64,000 bases of DNA from Sphingobium sp. BYY-5 (GCF_022758885.1 NZ_JALEBH010000001.1:2387501-2451500), one strand, 5' to 3'. Numbered from the stretch's first letter, positions 47,111 to 57,635 are shown. The notes: a model not told the origin generated them from the letters alone. A program made the numbers and translations.

Positions 47111-48403
47111 TCATTTGCCGATGCAAAATCCCGAGAAGAGGCGGTCGAGCATATCTTCCGTACCGGCCCGGCCCGTAAGGACATCGATAGCGGCGCGGGC
47201 AAGGCGCAATTCCTCCGCCGCGACCAGCATATCAGTCACCGCGGCGGCAGCGACCAGATGATCGCGAAGCTGTCCGACTCGCTGTCGCTGTCGGACATGC
47301 AACGCATAATCGCCCTCGCCCGGCAGCAAGCCGGCGGCGCGCGTCTGCAAGGCATCAACCAAAGCCTCCATCCCTTCGCCGGTGCGCGCGGATAGACGCA
47401 GGCCCGGACGATCGCTGTCCGCACGATCGCACTGAGCCGCGATCAGGATCGCATCGGCGCGCGGCAGGTGGGCCGGATCACCGAGCCAGAGAATGATGTC
47501 GGCCGCCTCCAGCGCGGCGCGAGCGCGGTCGATGCCGATCGCTTCGATCGCGTCTCCTGCCTCGCCGCGCAGGCCGGCGGTGTCGGTGAAAAGAAAGGCG
47601 GTGCCGCCGATTGCGGCGGGCACCTCGATCCGATCGCGGGTTGTCCCCGCAATGTCGGAGACGATCGCCGCCTCGCGCCCGACAAGCGCGTTGAGCAGGG
47701 TCGACTTGCCCGCATTGGGGGGACCGGCCAGCACCACGCGCACGCCATCGCGCAGCCGCTCAGCCGATGGGGCGGCAAGGATGACGGCGACGTCCCGCGC
47801 CAGGGTGGCAATGCCCTCCCCAATGCGCGCTTCGATCGCGGCGTCAGGGACATCATCCTCGTCAGAAAAGTCGAGCGCCGCCTCCACCATGGCGGACAGA
47901 TCGAGCAGGGTCCGACGCCACCCATCGATCCGGCGGGAGAAATGACCTTCCGCCATCAGCAGCGCGGCGCGGCGCTGGCTCTGGGTTTCAGCGGAGAGCA
48001 GGTCGGACAGGCCCTCGACCGCATTCAGGTCCATGCGGCCATTGGCGAAAGCGCGGCGGGTAAATTCTCCAGCTTCGGCGCGACGGAGTCCCGGCATGGC
48101 GCCCAGCACCTCCTCCACCGCCGCAACCACGGCACGACCGCCATGACAATGCAGCTCCGCCATATCCTCACCCGTGACCGTATGCGGCCCCGGCAGCCAG
48201 AGCAGCAGCGCACGGTCGATCGGCGAGCCATCGCGCAGGTCTTTCAGCAAGGCGAGGCTCGCCATGCGGGGCGGCGGCACGCGCCGCGCCAACGCTTCCA
48301 GCGCGGTGCGGGCCTGCCGGCCGCTTATCCGGATGACGGCGATTCCGGCCGGCGGCGCACCGCTCGACAAAGCGAAAATAGTGTCGTCCTGACTATGGGG
48401 CAC
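47111..48403 (-). CDS. mnmE: tRNA modification GTPase MnmE
   Basis: MnmE is the GTPase partner of MnmG. The 430-residue protein has the formyl-THF-binding N-terminal domain (IFALSSGAPPAGIAVIRISG, HCHGGRAVV), a G domain with G1 AGPPNAGKSTLLNALVG, G2 region SDIAGTTRD and G3 DTAGLR, and the catalytic C-terminal GFCIGK. The usual NKxD (G4) motif is not recognisable: the position reads IAAQCDRAD. It follows the DUF6489 gene by five bases. Confidence 0.97.
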   Translation of the reverse strand: MPHSQDDTIFALSSGAPPAGIAVIRISGRQARTALEALARRVPPPRMASLALLKDLRDGSPIDRALLLWLPGPHTVTGEDMAELHCHGGRAVVAAVEEVLGAMPGLRRAEAGEFTRRAFANGRMDLNAVEGLSDLLSAETQSQRRAALLMAEGHFSRRIDGWRRTLLDLSAMVEAALDFSDEDDVPDAAIEARIGEGIATLARDVAVILAAPSAERLRDGVRVVLAGPPNAGKSTLLNALVGREAAIVSDIAGTTRDRIEVPAAIGGTAFLFTDTAGLRGEAGDAIEAIGIDRARAALEAADIILWLGDPAHLPRADAILIAAQCDRADSDRPGLRLSARTGEGMEALVDALQTRAAGLLPGEGDYALHVRQRQRVGQLRDHLVAAAAVTDMLVAAEELRLARAAIDVLTGRAGTEDMLDRLFSGFCIGK

Positions 48404-48408
48404 GAACC

Positions 48409-48669
48409 TTATTTCTTCTCATCCTTGGCCGGGCCACCGGACAGGCCCGACAGGCCGACATTCATCATCTGCTGAAACAGGCGCATCCCCGCGTCGCCCA
48501 GCGGTGAAAAGCTCTTGAACAAAGTTTCCATCTGTTCGGTACTGCCCACACCGTCAAAGCTGTCGAGCATCGTTTTGATATATTTGTCATGGATGGGCGT
48601 GACATCCGGCAGGCCCAGAAAGGCGCGGGCCTCGGCAGGCGTGCAATCCACGTCGACGGTTACTTTCAT
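48409..48669 (-). CDS. DUF6489 family small protein
   Basis: The 86-residue protein begins MKVTVDVDCTPAEARAFLGL followed by PDVTPIHDKY, typical of a small alphaproteobacterial family named DUF6489, and continues with helices containing MQKMF-like hydrophobic repeats (STEQMETLFKSFSPLG) and a lysine-rich tail. AGGGCAGGAC precedes the ATG at 48669; an upstream start at 48726 is less likely. It has no known function. It sits directly before mnmE, apparently as first gene of the mnmE-mnmG-rsmG-parAB operon. Confidence 0.85.
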   Translation of the reverse strand: MKVTVDVDCTPAEARAFLGLPDVTPIHDKYIKTMLDSFDGVGSTEQMETLFKSFSPLGDAGMRLFQQMMNVGLSGLSGGPAKDEKK

Positions 48670-48821
48670 GTCCTGCCCTTCCCTGATGGCCGTTGGATCG
48701 CGTCGCGCCGTCATGCCGCAAGTCATCGTATCAAGGCAAATTTTTAAACGTTGCAGGTGGTTGCGCGCCCGTCCGGATCAGCCAATATGCGCCCTATTCT
48801 CAGAGCGGAAAGGATATCGGC

Positions 48822-49523
48822 ATGGGTAGCTTTACCCCCATCACCACATTGGAAGGCGACGCGCAATTCGACGCCTATGTCGCCCAGCCAGAGGGCGAAG
48901 CCATGGCAGCGATAATCGTCATCCAGGAGATTTTCGGGGTGAATGAAGGCATCCGCCGCAAATGCGACAGTTGGGCCAAGGCCGGCTATCTCGCTTATGC
49001 GCCGGACCTGTTCTGGCGCGAAAAGCCGCATGTCGAACTGGACGCCGATGTGCCGGACGATTTCCAGCTAGCGATCGGCCATATGCAGAAGTTTAATCAA
49101 GATCGGGGCATTCGCGACATCGAAGCGACGATCAAGGCCGCGCGCGCCGCACTGGGCGGTAAAGGCAAAGTCGGGGTCGTCGGCTATTGCCTGGGCGGAC
49201 GCCTGGTCTTCATGTCGGCCTGCCGCACCGACGGCGACGCCTTTGTCGTCTATTATGGCGTGGGCATTGACGGGTTGCTGGGCGAACAACATGCGATCGG
49301 CAAGCCGGCCATGCTGCATATCCCCACCCGTGACGGTTTCGTCCCCGCCGAGGTCCAGCAGAAGATGCACGAAGGGCTGAAGGATAATCGCCATGTGACC
49401 CTGCATGATTATGAGGGGCTGGACCATGGTTTTGCCGCCGAGATGGGCAATCGCCGGGTGGAAGATGCCGCGCAGCACGCGGACCAGCGCACCGCCGATT
49501 TCTTTGCGGAGCATCTCGCATGA
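48822..49523 (+). CDS. Dienelactone hydrolase family protein
   Basis: The 233-residue alpha/beta hydrolase has the DLH nucleophile elbow GYCLGG with catalytic Cys (VGVVGYCLGGRLVFM), an early Glu in IVIQEIFGVNEGIR, an Asp in IPTRDGFVP and the His in GLDHGFAAEMG. Family members open dienelactones in catechol breakdown or act on other esters; no aromatic pathway genes lie nearby. AAAGGA precedes the ATG at 48822. The quinone oxidoreductase gene overlaps its end by four bases. Confidence 0.92.
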   Translation: MGSFTPITTLEGDAQFDAYVAQPEGEAMAAIIVIQEIFGVNEGIRRKCDSWAKAGYLAYAPDLFWREKPHVELDADVPDDFQLAIGHMQKFNQDRGIRDIEATIKAARAALGGKGKVGVVGYCLGGRLVFMSACRTDGDAFVVYYGVGIDGLLGEQHAIGKPAMLHIPTRDGFVPAEVQQKMHEGLKDNRHVTLHDYEGLDHGFAAEMGNRRVEDAAQHADQRTADFFAEHLA

Positions 49524-50488
49524 GCGGCGCATGGCGGATGGTCGCCCGCAGCCATGGCGGGCCGGACGTGATTGCGCGCGAGGATTTCGATCCGGGCACG
49601 CCGGGTGAAGGCGAATTGCTGATCGAGCAGGATGTGATCGGCCTCAACTTCATCGATACCTATTATCGCACCGGTCTTTATCCCGCCCCCCTCCCCACTC
49701 CGCTGGGTTCGGAAGGTGCGGGCCGGGTTGCGGCGGTGGGCGCTGGCGTGACCGGCTTTGCGATCGGCGACCGGGTTGGCGCCGCCGGCGGGCTTGGCGC
49801 CTATGCGACGCATAGAATCCTTGCCGCCGATCGGGTGGTCCGAATTCCGGACGGCATATCAAGCGAAGATGCGGCGGCGATGATGCTCAAAGGCATGACC
49901 GCCTGCTATCTGGCCGAGGACAGCATCGCCCTACAGCCGGGACAGGTCGCGCTGGTCCATGCGGCGGCGGGCGGCGTTGGTTCGATCCTTGTCCCCTGGC
50001 TGCGCGACAAGGATGTCATCGTCATCGCGCATAGCGGATCGGCGGAGAAAGCGGCGACGGTCCAGGCCGAGCACAGCCTGCACGGCTCCTTCGACGATCT
50101 TGCCGGCACGGTGCGCGAACTGACCGGCGGCAAAGGCGTGGATGTCGTCTATGACGGCGTCGGCAAGGACAGTTGGAGCGCCTCGCTCGCCAGCCTCAAG
50201 CGGCGCGGGCTGATGGTGAGCTACGGCAACGCTTCAGGCGCGGTGCCGCCCGTCAATCTACTGGATCTAAGCCGCGGCGGATCGCTCTATGTCACCCGCC
50301 CGACCATGTATGACTATGTCGCCACATCCGAGGAACTGGCGCATACGGCCGGACGATTGTTCGACCGGATGCAGCGCGGCGTGGTGAAAGCACAGATCGG
50401 ACAGCGCTTTGCCCTGGCCGATGCAGCCGATGCACATCGCGCACTGGAGGCACGGCAAACGACTGGAGCAACGGTGTTGATTCCCTGA
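49520..50488 (+). CDS. Quinone oxidoreductase (QOR-type MDR family)
   Basis: The 322-residue zinc-free medium-chain reductase would reduce quinones or enones with NADPH. It shows IGLNFIDTYYRTGLYPAPLP, LGSEGAGRVAAVGAGV, the nucleotide-binding VHAAAGGVGSILVPWLR and GGKGVDVVYDGVGKDSW blocks typical of QOR. The zinc-ligand Cys/His set of alcohol dehydrogenases is absent. It is translationally coupled to the dienelactone hydrolase (ATGA overlap), so both may act on one class of electrophile. A hairpin follows the stop. Confidence 0.93.
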   Translation: MSGAWRMVARSHGGPDVIAREDFDPGTPGEGELLIEQDVIGLNFIDTYYRTGLYPAPLPTPLGSEGAGRVAAVGAGVTGFAIGDRVGAAGGLGAYATHRILAADRVVRIPDGISSEDAAAMMLKGMTACYLAEDSIALQPGQVALVHAAAGGVGSILVPWLRDKDVIVIAHSGSAEKAATVQAEHSLHGSFDDLAGTVRELTGGKGVDVVYDGVGKDSWSASLASLKRRGLMVSYGNASGAVPPVNLLDLSRGGSLYVTRPTMYDYVATSEELAHTAGRLFDRMQRGVVKAQIGQRFALADAADAHRALEARQTTGATVLIP

Positions 50489-50499
50489 CCGCCTGAAAC

Positions 50500-50540
50500 G
50501 AATATCGGACGCCCTCGCCAAGGAGAAGCGTCCGATATTC
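50500..50540. terminator. Terminator-like hairpin between converging genes
   Basis: GAATATCGGACG (50500-50511) pairs perfectly with CGTCCGATATTC (50529-50540). It lies 11 bases after the quinone oxidoreductase stop and 42 bases from the methyltransferase stop on the other strand. There is no clear T-run on either side, so termination may be Rho-assisted or the hairpin may protect 3' ends. Confidence 0.55.
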
Positions 50541-50582
50541 TCACAAGATGCGGTCTGTCCCAGCCCGAAGACTGGCGAAAGA

Positions 50583-51419
50583 TCAAGCCATATTCGTACG
50601 GTCAACCAGGGGGGTCATTTTGACTTCCTCCCTTGCAACAAGCTCCGGCAATTTGGTGCAGATCATGACATCCTGCAACGAGGAACCGATTCCTCCGCCC
50701 ATCCAGCATCCATATTCCACCTTGGTGATGGCCATACCAGCGTCCCACGCCATCTTCTCGATCAAGGAGCGATCAAAGGCAATGAATCCTAAAGGATCGC
50801 TTTCATTACCGACAAGAATATTGCCGTCTTCCCACATGACATGATTGTCGAGGGGAAAGATCGATTGCCCCTTATTAATCATATATCGAGAAAATTCATT
50901 GAGTTCAAAGCAAGTCAGCAGAAAACGTCCGCCAGGAATCATCATGGAGGAAATGAATTTCAACAAACCGCCAAAATCTTCTTTCGTGACATGCGTAAAT
51001 ACCGAAAAGGCATAGCCGTCACTGAAATAATTATCATATTCCAATGCCAACTTCTCACGCCCCTTCCCTCCGCTCTGAGAAATGAAGCGGTCATAATGGT
51101 CGTTCTTGTCGTTGATTAGCTCAAACCAGGTGTTGTTAAGATTGGGACGGATGTAGTTATTACAAAAGTCGATCACTGGGGGCATGATATCCATCCCCAC
51201 AATGGCAGATGGCTCCAGCCCCGTCTTGCGCAGCGAGACCAAGCCACGTCCGATGCCACATCCGAAATCCAGAACCCGCGATGTACCGTTATGCAGCGGG
51301 AGGAGTCGACGCATGATGACAGCCGACGCATCGCCAACCGCCTCAGGATCCGACCCACCAACCCAGTCGTTCATCGAGTCGCCACGCATTACGTCAAATA
51401 TTTCAGCGGTCGTCAGCAT
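50583..51419 (-). CDS. Class I SAM-dependent methyltransferase, AT-richer than neighbours
   Basis: The 278-residue protein has SAM motif I RVLDFGCGIGRGLVSLRKTG, an acidic motif II (AIVGMDIMPPVIDFC) and a post-motif block MIPGGRFLLTCFELNEF. The acceptor substrate is unknown; sugar or small-molecule methyltransferases of glycan or surface clusters look similar. Base composition is unlike the flanks: 50881-50940 is 40% G+C, and codons such as ATA, TTA and AAA are frequent. It stands alone between the quinone oxidoreductase and TerC, which fits acquisition by transfer. The start MLTTAEIFDVMRGDSMNDW at 51419 is preferred to 51437. Confidence 0.85.
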   Translation of the reverse strand: MLTTAEIFDVMRGDSMNDWVGGSDPEAVGDASAVIMRRLLPLHNGTSRVLDFGCGIGRGLVSLRKTGLEPSAIVGMDIMPPVIDFCNNYIRPNLNNTWFELINDKNDHYDRFISQSGGKGREKLALEYDNYFSDGYAFSVFTHVTKEDFGGLLKFISSMMIPGGRFLLTCFELNEFSRYMINKGQSIFPLDNHVMWEDGNILVGNESDPLGFIAFDRSLIEKMAWDAGMAITKVEYGCWMGGGIGSSLQDVMICTKLPELVAREEVKMTPLVDRTNMA

Positions 51420-51514
51420 ATCCGATCCCTTGCCCAAGAACTTTAAATCTTGCTATACTGCTGTATTTGCACCCACAAGCATTAAACGAACGAAGCATTG
51501 CATCGCTGCGCGGT

Positions 51515-52237
51515 TCAACGGAACAGCGTCAATATACCGACCTGATGGTCGACAAAGCCATCATAGATCATCTTGACCGCAACATAGAGGATCACGGCCA
51601 GGCCGAGATAGGCGATCCAGCGGAAGCGCTCGATATATTTCGCGATGAGATTGGCGGCCACGCCCATCAGCGCGACCGACAGGATCAGGCCGATGATGAG
51701 GATGCCCGGATGCTCGCGCGCCGCGCCCGCGACCGCCAGGACATTGTCCAGGCTCATCGAGACGTCAGCGACCGCCACGGCCCAGGCCGCGCCGGCGAAG
51801 CTCTTGGCCGGGCGCAGGCCCGACACATCGTCGTCGGTCGGATCATGCGGTGTATCGCCGCCCCGCCGGGGATGAAGTTCACGCCACATCTTCCAGCTCA
51901 CCCAGAGCAGCAACAAGCCTCCCGCCAGAATCAACCCGACAATCTGCATCAACTGGCTGACCACCAGCGCAAAGGCGATACGCAGCACCAGGGCGGCGAT
52001 GATGCCGATCAGGATGACCTTCTGCCGCTGCGCCGCAGGCAGGCCCGCCGCCAGCGCACCGACGACAATGGCGTTGTCACCCGCAAGCAGGATATCGATC
52101 ATCAACACCTGACCAAAGGCGCTCAGCGCGCTGGGCGATCCGATATTACTGAAATCATTGACGATATGCTGCCATATGTCGGCAGGAGAGCCGAGACCCT
52201 GGGCAGCCGAAGCGGCAGTGGCGATAAGGTCGAACAT
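51515..52237 (-). CDS. TerC family integral membrane protein, YjbE type
   Basis: The 240-residue inner-membrane protein has about seven hydrophobic segments and the two conserved acidic TerC motifs: IDILLAGDNAIVVG in the second helix and ADVSMSLDNVLAV in the fifth. These Asp/Asn residues are expected to bind metal. TerC-family proteins of this short type are linked to manganese or other divalent-metal export. A polar loop (HPRRGGDTPHDPTDDD) lies between the halves. It is downstream of rho on the same strand, beyond a terminator-like hairpin. Confidence 0.92.
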   Translation of the reverse strand: MFDLIATAASAAQGLGSPADIWQHIVNDFSNIGSPSALSAFGQVLMIDILLAGDNAIVVGALAAGLPAAQRQKVILIGIIAALVLRIAFALVVSQLMQIVGLILAGGLLLLWVSWKMWRELHPRRGGDTPHDPTDDDVSGLRPAKSFAGAAWAVAVADVSMSLDNVLAVAGAAREHPGILIIGLILSVALMGVAANLIAKYIERFRWIAYLGLAVILYVAVKMIYDGFVDHQVGILTLFR

Positions 52238-52261
52238 GGCGGCCTGACGTCCCTGTAATCA

Positions 52262-52296
52262 ATATGAAGAAAGCCGGACCATGGCATGGCCCGGCT
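52262..52296 (-). terminator. Terminator-like hairpin downstream of rho
   Basis: On the reverse strand AGCCGGGCCAT pairs with ATGGTCCGGCT (one mismatch or G-U) and is followed by TTCTTCATATT, a weak T-rich tail. It lies 65 bases after the rho stop and 25 bases before the TerC start. Confidence 0.6.
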
Positions 52297-52360
52297 GTCG
52301 CGGCAAAAACATATGACAGGGCGGCGCCCGATCCGTCCGGATCAGGAACCGCCGCATCGC

Positions 52361-53617
<1,257 letters not shown>

Positions 53618-53881
53618 TTGCGAGTCGGTCCGATGAGGTAAGGATGAAAATGGCCCGGAAAGGAAGGAGATAGCCGGACAGGAAGGCCGGAAAACTCTCG
53701 CGCCGGACGGGCGAGGTGAATATTCCGCGTGTAGCGATCCGCTGCCCCTTTAGTCAAGGCGGCATAGGAGCCAATCCCAACGGAAATTCGCGCTTTTGCA
53801 AGAACAGGCGGCAAATGGTGCCGCTGGCGCGACAACCATCCTCCATGGTATAAGAATGCGATAAAATGAAAGGATGAGGAT

Positions 53882-54862
53882 ATGGGACGGCTCCATGCCT
53901 TGCTGGGGATTGCGCTTGCAATTGGCGGCCCGGCCCTCGCCGCGCAGGATGCGCCCGCGCCCAATGCTTCAATCCTTGATCCTGACGTTCCGCCGGCGGT
54001 GGTCCATACCGGGCCGTCGCCTGATGACCGGGTGACGATCCCCATCTCGATCGACGGCAAGGGGCCGTGGAACTTCATCATCGACACCGGATCGCAACGC
54101 ACCGTGATCGCCCGCGATCTGGCGCAGAAGCTGGCGCTTTCACCGCGCGCCAATGTGATCATCCTCAGCATGACGGGGCGCGCTCAAACCAATACCGTCG
54201 CTGTGCCGAAGCTGGGCTTTGGCGGCGGCACCGTAAACGATATCGAGGCACCGGTGCTGGAGGGCGAGCATCTCGGCGCGCCGGGCCTGCTCGGCCTCGA
54301 CAGCCTGCACGCCAAGCGGGTGACGCTCAATTTCCGCACCGGGCGCATGGAAATCGCCAGCAGCATGACGAGCCGCCGCCTGTCGGTCGATCCCAATACC
54401 ATCGTGGTGGAGGCACGCCGCAAGCGTGGCCAACTGATCCTGCTCGATTCCGACGTCAACGGGATGCGGGTCAGCATCATGCTCGACACCGGCAGCAGTT
54501 ACAGCATCGGCAACCTGGCGCTGCGGAACAGACTGATCGCCAAGAAACGCGCGCCGGACCTGCTGACCGCGACGCTCACCAGCGTCACCGGTGGCACGCT
54601 GGTGGGGCAGGTCGGACGCATCAAATCGGTACGGATGGGCCGCGTCAATCTGACCGAAGTGCCGGTGATCTTCGCGAACGCCAGCCCCTTTGCGGAACTG
54701 GGAATGCAGGACAAGCCGGCACTGATGCTGGGGATCAGCGCGCTCAGAATCTTCGATCGGGTGGCGATCGACTTCGGCCGGGGGAAAGTCGATTTCCTGC
54801 TACCCGACGCCAGCGCGGTGGAAAAAATGCGCTTCGCAGCGAACCATCAGGGCAAGGGGTGA
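53882..54862 (+). CDS. Exported retropepsin-like aspartyl protease
   Basis: The 326-residue protein has a signal peptide (MGRLHALLGIALAIGGPALA) and two retropepsin-like half-domains, each with a catalytic DTGS: NFIIDTGSQRTVI (first) and SIMLDTGSSYSIGN (second). Viral and most bacterial retropepsins are dimers of one half, so this is a single-chain, two-lobed form, as in other secreted aspartyl-protease-like proteins of sphingomonads. The strand ALMLGISALRIFDRVAIDFG near the end is typical. It should act in the periplasm; no target is suggested. Confidence 0.88.
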   Translation: MGRLHALLGIALAIGGPALAAQDAPAPNASILDPDVPPAVVHTGPSPDDRVTIPISIDGKGPWNFIIDTGSQRTVIARDLAQKLALSPRANVIILSMTGRAQTNTVAVPKLGFGGGTVNDIEAPVLEGEHLGAPGLLGLDSLHAKRVTLNFRTGRMEIASSMTSRRLSVDPNTIVVEARRKRGQLILLDSDVNGMRVSIMLDTGSSYSIGNLALRNRLIAKKRAPDLLTATLTSVTGGTLVGQVGRIKSVRMGRVNLTEVPVIFANASPFAELGMQDKPALMLGISALRIFDRVAIDFGRGKVDFLLPDASAVEKMRFAANHQGKG

Positions 54863-54880
54863 TCTTGCAGTCCACCAAAT

Positions 54881-54927
54881 GACCTTCTCATCCTTGCGAG
54901 CGTAACGCTCCCAAGGATGAGAAGGTC
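54881..54927. terminator. Long bidirectional hairpin at converging gene ends
   Basis: GACCTTCTCATCCTTG (54881-54896) and its exact complement (54912-54927) form a 16-bp stem, extended by GAGCG/CGCTC around a TAA loop. It begins 19 bases after the protease stop and abuts the penicillin-binding-protein stop at 54928. No strong T-run follows in either direction. Confidence 0.7.
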
Positions 54928-57027
54928 TTAGGGATTGGGTGTAGGCCGGGTCGCCGGGGGCTGCTGTTGTTGCCGCTGACGATCGCGACCCAGCACATTG
55001 TCGATCCATTGCTGATCGATGCGCGGCGGCTGCGGACGATCTTCGGGATCGGCCTCCGCCGGCTGGCCATCCGGATCGGCGCTCGGCTCCTGGGTTCGCG
55101 GGCGATCGATCGGCAGGCCATTCTCATCGACCATCATGCCCCCCTGCATTCCATTGTCGGGCTGGCCATAATAGGCCTCGTCATCCGGTTCGAGCTGCCA
55201 TTCGGGCAGAGTCACCTGGGTCTCGAACTGTTCGACCGGCCGCTTGGCCACCGCTACTTTCATATAGGCGGCGAAGGCGCGGGCAGGCGCGCGACCGCCC
55301 TGGAGCACGCCGACCGCCCTGGCATCATCGCGGCCCATCCAGACGCCAGTGGTGATACCGCTGGAAAAGCCCAAGAACCAGCCATCCTTGTTGCTGCTGG
55401 TGGTGCCGGTCTTGCCGGCGACGGGACGGCCGATCTGCGCCGCCTTGCCGGTGCCGGTGGACACGGCGGTCTGCATCAGGTCGGTCATGCCCGCTGCGAC
55501 CCAGGGCGCCACCAGCACGCGGCTGGTATCGTCCTGATGGCTGTAGAGCAGGCGGCCGTCGGCGGTCGTCACCTTGGTGATGCCATAGGGCGTCACCGCA
55601 ATCCCCTTGCGCGCGATCGACGCAAAGGCGCGGGTCATGTCGATCAGACGAACGTCGGACGTGCCCAGCACCATCGAAGGATGGGTGTTGATCGGCGTCG
55701 TGATCCCGAAACGCCGCGCCATGTCGGCGACGGTCGGGAAACCGACCTCCACGCCCAGCTTCGCCGCGACCGTGTTGATCGAATAGGCGAAGGCGGTGCG
55801 AACATCGATATCGCCCGCGAAACGGCCATTGCTGTTGCGCGGACTCCAGCCGTTGATCGTCACCGGCTCGTCGGTAACGCCGGTATCGGGGGTATAACCC
55901 GCCTCCAGCGCGGCCATATAGACGAAGATCTTCCAGGCGGAGCCGGGCTGGCGCGTCGCGGTGGTGGCGCGATTATAGTTGGAGGTCACATAATCGAGAC
56001 CGCCGACCATCGCCCGCACCGCGCCGTCGCGGTCCAGGCTGACCAGCGCGCCCTGGGTGCCAGCCGGGACATTGGCCTGGATCGACGCCGTCGCCGCCTT
56101 CTGCATGTCGAGATCGATGGTGGTGTAAACCTCCAGCGGCTCATTCGGTTCGTCGATCAATAGGTCGAGCTGGGGCAGTGCCCAGTCAGTGAAATAGCGC
56201 ACGCTGTTCTGCGGCGGCTCCGGTGCCATCTTGACGCCGGCAAGATTGGCTCTCGCATGTTCGGACGCGGAAATCGCCCCATTTTCCTGCATCAGGTCCA
56301 GCACCACACCGGCCCGGCCGACCGCAGCCTCGGCATCGGCGGTGGGGGAATAGCTGGACGGAGCCTTGACCAGGCCGGCGATGATCGCGGCTTCGGGCAG
56401 GTCCAGCGTGGTGGCGGGATGGCCGAAGAATTTGCGACTGGCCGCGTCTATGCCATAGGCGCCGCCGCCGAAATACACCTTGTTGAGGTACAGCTCCAAT
56501 ATCTGCCGTTTGGAAAATTTCCGTTCCAGCGCCAGCGCCAGCACCATCTCACGAATCTTGCGACCGAAGCTGTAGCTGTTGTTGAGGAAGATGTTGCGCG
56601 TCACCTGCTGGGTGATGGTCGATGCGCCTTGCCAGCGTCGACCGCTGCCGCGCCGCTCCACCGCTACCCAGGCGGCACGCACCATGCCGATCGGATCGAC
56701 GCCGGGGTGCAGATAGTAGCGCTTGTCCTCGGTCGATACCATCGCGTCGACCATGACCTGCGGAATCCGGTCATAGCTCAGCCATTGGCCAAAGCTCGGC
56801 CCCAGGGAGACGATGACGCTGCCGTCGGCGGCATGAACGCGGATCATCTGGCCGTTGGGGGAAGATTTCAGGCTGTCATAGTCGGGCAGCGACTGCATCG
56901 CGATCACCACCGCGATCACGATCGCCAGCAAACCTGCCACCGCTGCCGCGAGGCCGATCTTCAGCCCGCGCACCAGCCATTTCCTTGCGCGACCGGGCGC
57001 GCGCTTGCTCTTGCTTGATCCTGCCAT
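54928..57027 (-). CDS. Bifunctional penicillin-binding protein, PBP1 class A
   Basis: This 699-residue enzyme polymerises glycan strands and cross-links peptides in the periplasm. It has one N-terminal membrane helix (residues 20-44), a GT51 transglycosylase domain with catalytic Glu100 in STEDKRYYLHPG and QGASTITQQVTRN, and a transpeptidase domain with Ser363-AWK, Ser416-Ile-Asn and Lys539-Thr-Gly. The tail is Pro/Gln/Asp-rich and disordered (DRQRQQQQPPATRPTPNP). It is shorter than typical PonA/MrcA and I see no OB insert between the domains, so it resembles the smaller PBP1 paralogues of Alphaproteobacteria. Confidence 0.95.
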   Translation of the reverse strand: MAGSSKSKRAPGRARKWLVRGLKIGLAAAVAGLLAIVIAVVIAMQSLPDYDSLKSSPNGQMIRVHAADGSVIVSLGPSFGQWLSYDRIPQVMVDAMVSTEDKRYYLHPGVDPIGMVRAAWVAVERRGSGRRWQGASTITQQVTRNIFLNNSYSFGRKIREMVLALALERKFSKRQILELYLNKVYFGGGAYGIDAASRKFFGHPATTLDLPEAAIIAGLVKAPSSYSPTADAEAAVGRAGVVLDLMQENGAISASEHARANLAGVKMAPEPPQNSVRYFTDWALPQLDLLIDEPNEPLEVYTTIDLDMQKAATASIQANVPAGTQGALVSLDRDGAVRAMVGGLDYVTSNYNRATTATRQPGSAWKIFVYMAALEAGYTPDTGVTDEPVTINGWSPRNSNGRFAGDIDVRTAFAYSINTVAAKLGVEVGFPTVADMARRFGITTPINTHPSMVLGTSDVRLIDMTRAFASIARKGIAVTPYGITKVTTADGRLLYSHQDDTSRVLVAPWVAAGMTDLMQTAVSTGTGKAAQIGRPVAGKTGTTSSNKDGWFLGFSSGITTGVWMGRDDARAVGVLQGGRAPARAFAAYMKVAVAKRPVEQFETQVTLPEWQLEPDDEAYYGQPDNGMQGGMMVDENGLPIDRPRTQEPSADPDGQPAEADPEDRPQPPRIDQQWIDNVLGRDRQRQQQQPPATRPTPNP

Positions 57028-57230
57028 TTGTGCCGCTCCGAATAGGCGCTAATCCCCGCGTCGACCAGCGCAAATCATGCAACCGGCGCGGAAAAAGACC
57101 ATTGCGGCGTCATGGAGAATGGCGGTTTACCGGCGATGAACGGTTCCCCTCCCCGCTCGCTTCAGGCAAAGTCGAGAAGGACCGCACCAGCCTGCCTCGA
57201 CTTCGCTCGACGCGAACGGCCGTGAATATC

Positions 57231-57635
57231 CTACCTCAGCTCGTCGCGCGGCTTGAAGGCCAAGCTAACACTGTTCATGCAATAGCGCAGGCCGTTGACA
57301 CCAGGGCCATCGGGAAAGACATGCCCCAGATGGCCCTCGCACGTGGCGCAGCGCACCTCCGTCCGCATCATGCCGTGGCTGTTGTCGCGTATCTCCTCGA
57401 CCACGTCGATATCGACCGGCGCGGTGAAGCTGGGCCAGCCGGAGCCGCTGTCATATTTTTCTTCGGCATCGAACAATTCCGTACCGCAACCCGCGCAATA
57501 ATAGACGCCATCGGCCTTGTTGCTGTTATATTTGCCGGTAAAGGCCCGTTCGGTGCCTGCCTCACGCAGCACATGATATTGTTCCGGGGTCAGGCGGGCG
57601 CGCCATTCGGCGTCGGTCAGGTCCAACTTCTCCAT
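57231..57635 (-). CDS. msrB: Peptide-methionine (R)-S-oxide reductase
   Basis: MsrB repairs R-methionine sulfoxide in proteins. The 134-residue protein has the zinc-binding CAGC and CATC pairs ([30 protein letters not shown]), the GSGWPSF substrate loop and the catalytic Cys in [13 protein letters not shown]. It is a single-domain cytosolic form without MsrA fusion. It lies 31 bases downstream of holA on the same strand and may share its transcript. Confidence 0.97.
   Translation of the reverse strand: MEKLDLTDAEWRARLTPEQYHVLREAGTERAFTGKYNSNKADGVYYCAGCGTELFDAEEKYDSGSGWPSFTAPVDIDVVEEIRDNSHGMMRTEVRCATCEGHLGHVFPDGPGVNGLRYCMNSVSLAFKPRDELR

Noticed and set aside
42851..48669. Replication origin within the parAB-mnmE cluster
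   Set aside because: I saw no cluster of TTATCCACA-type DnaA boxes and no AT-rich unwinding region; the parS sites suggest proximity only.
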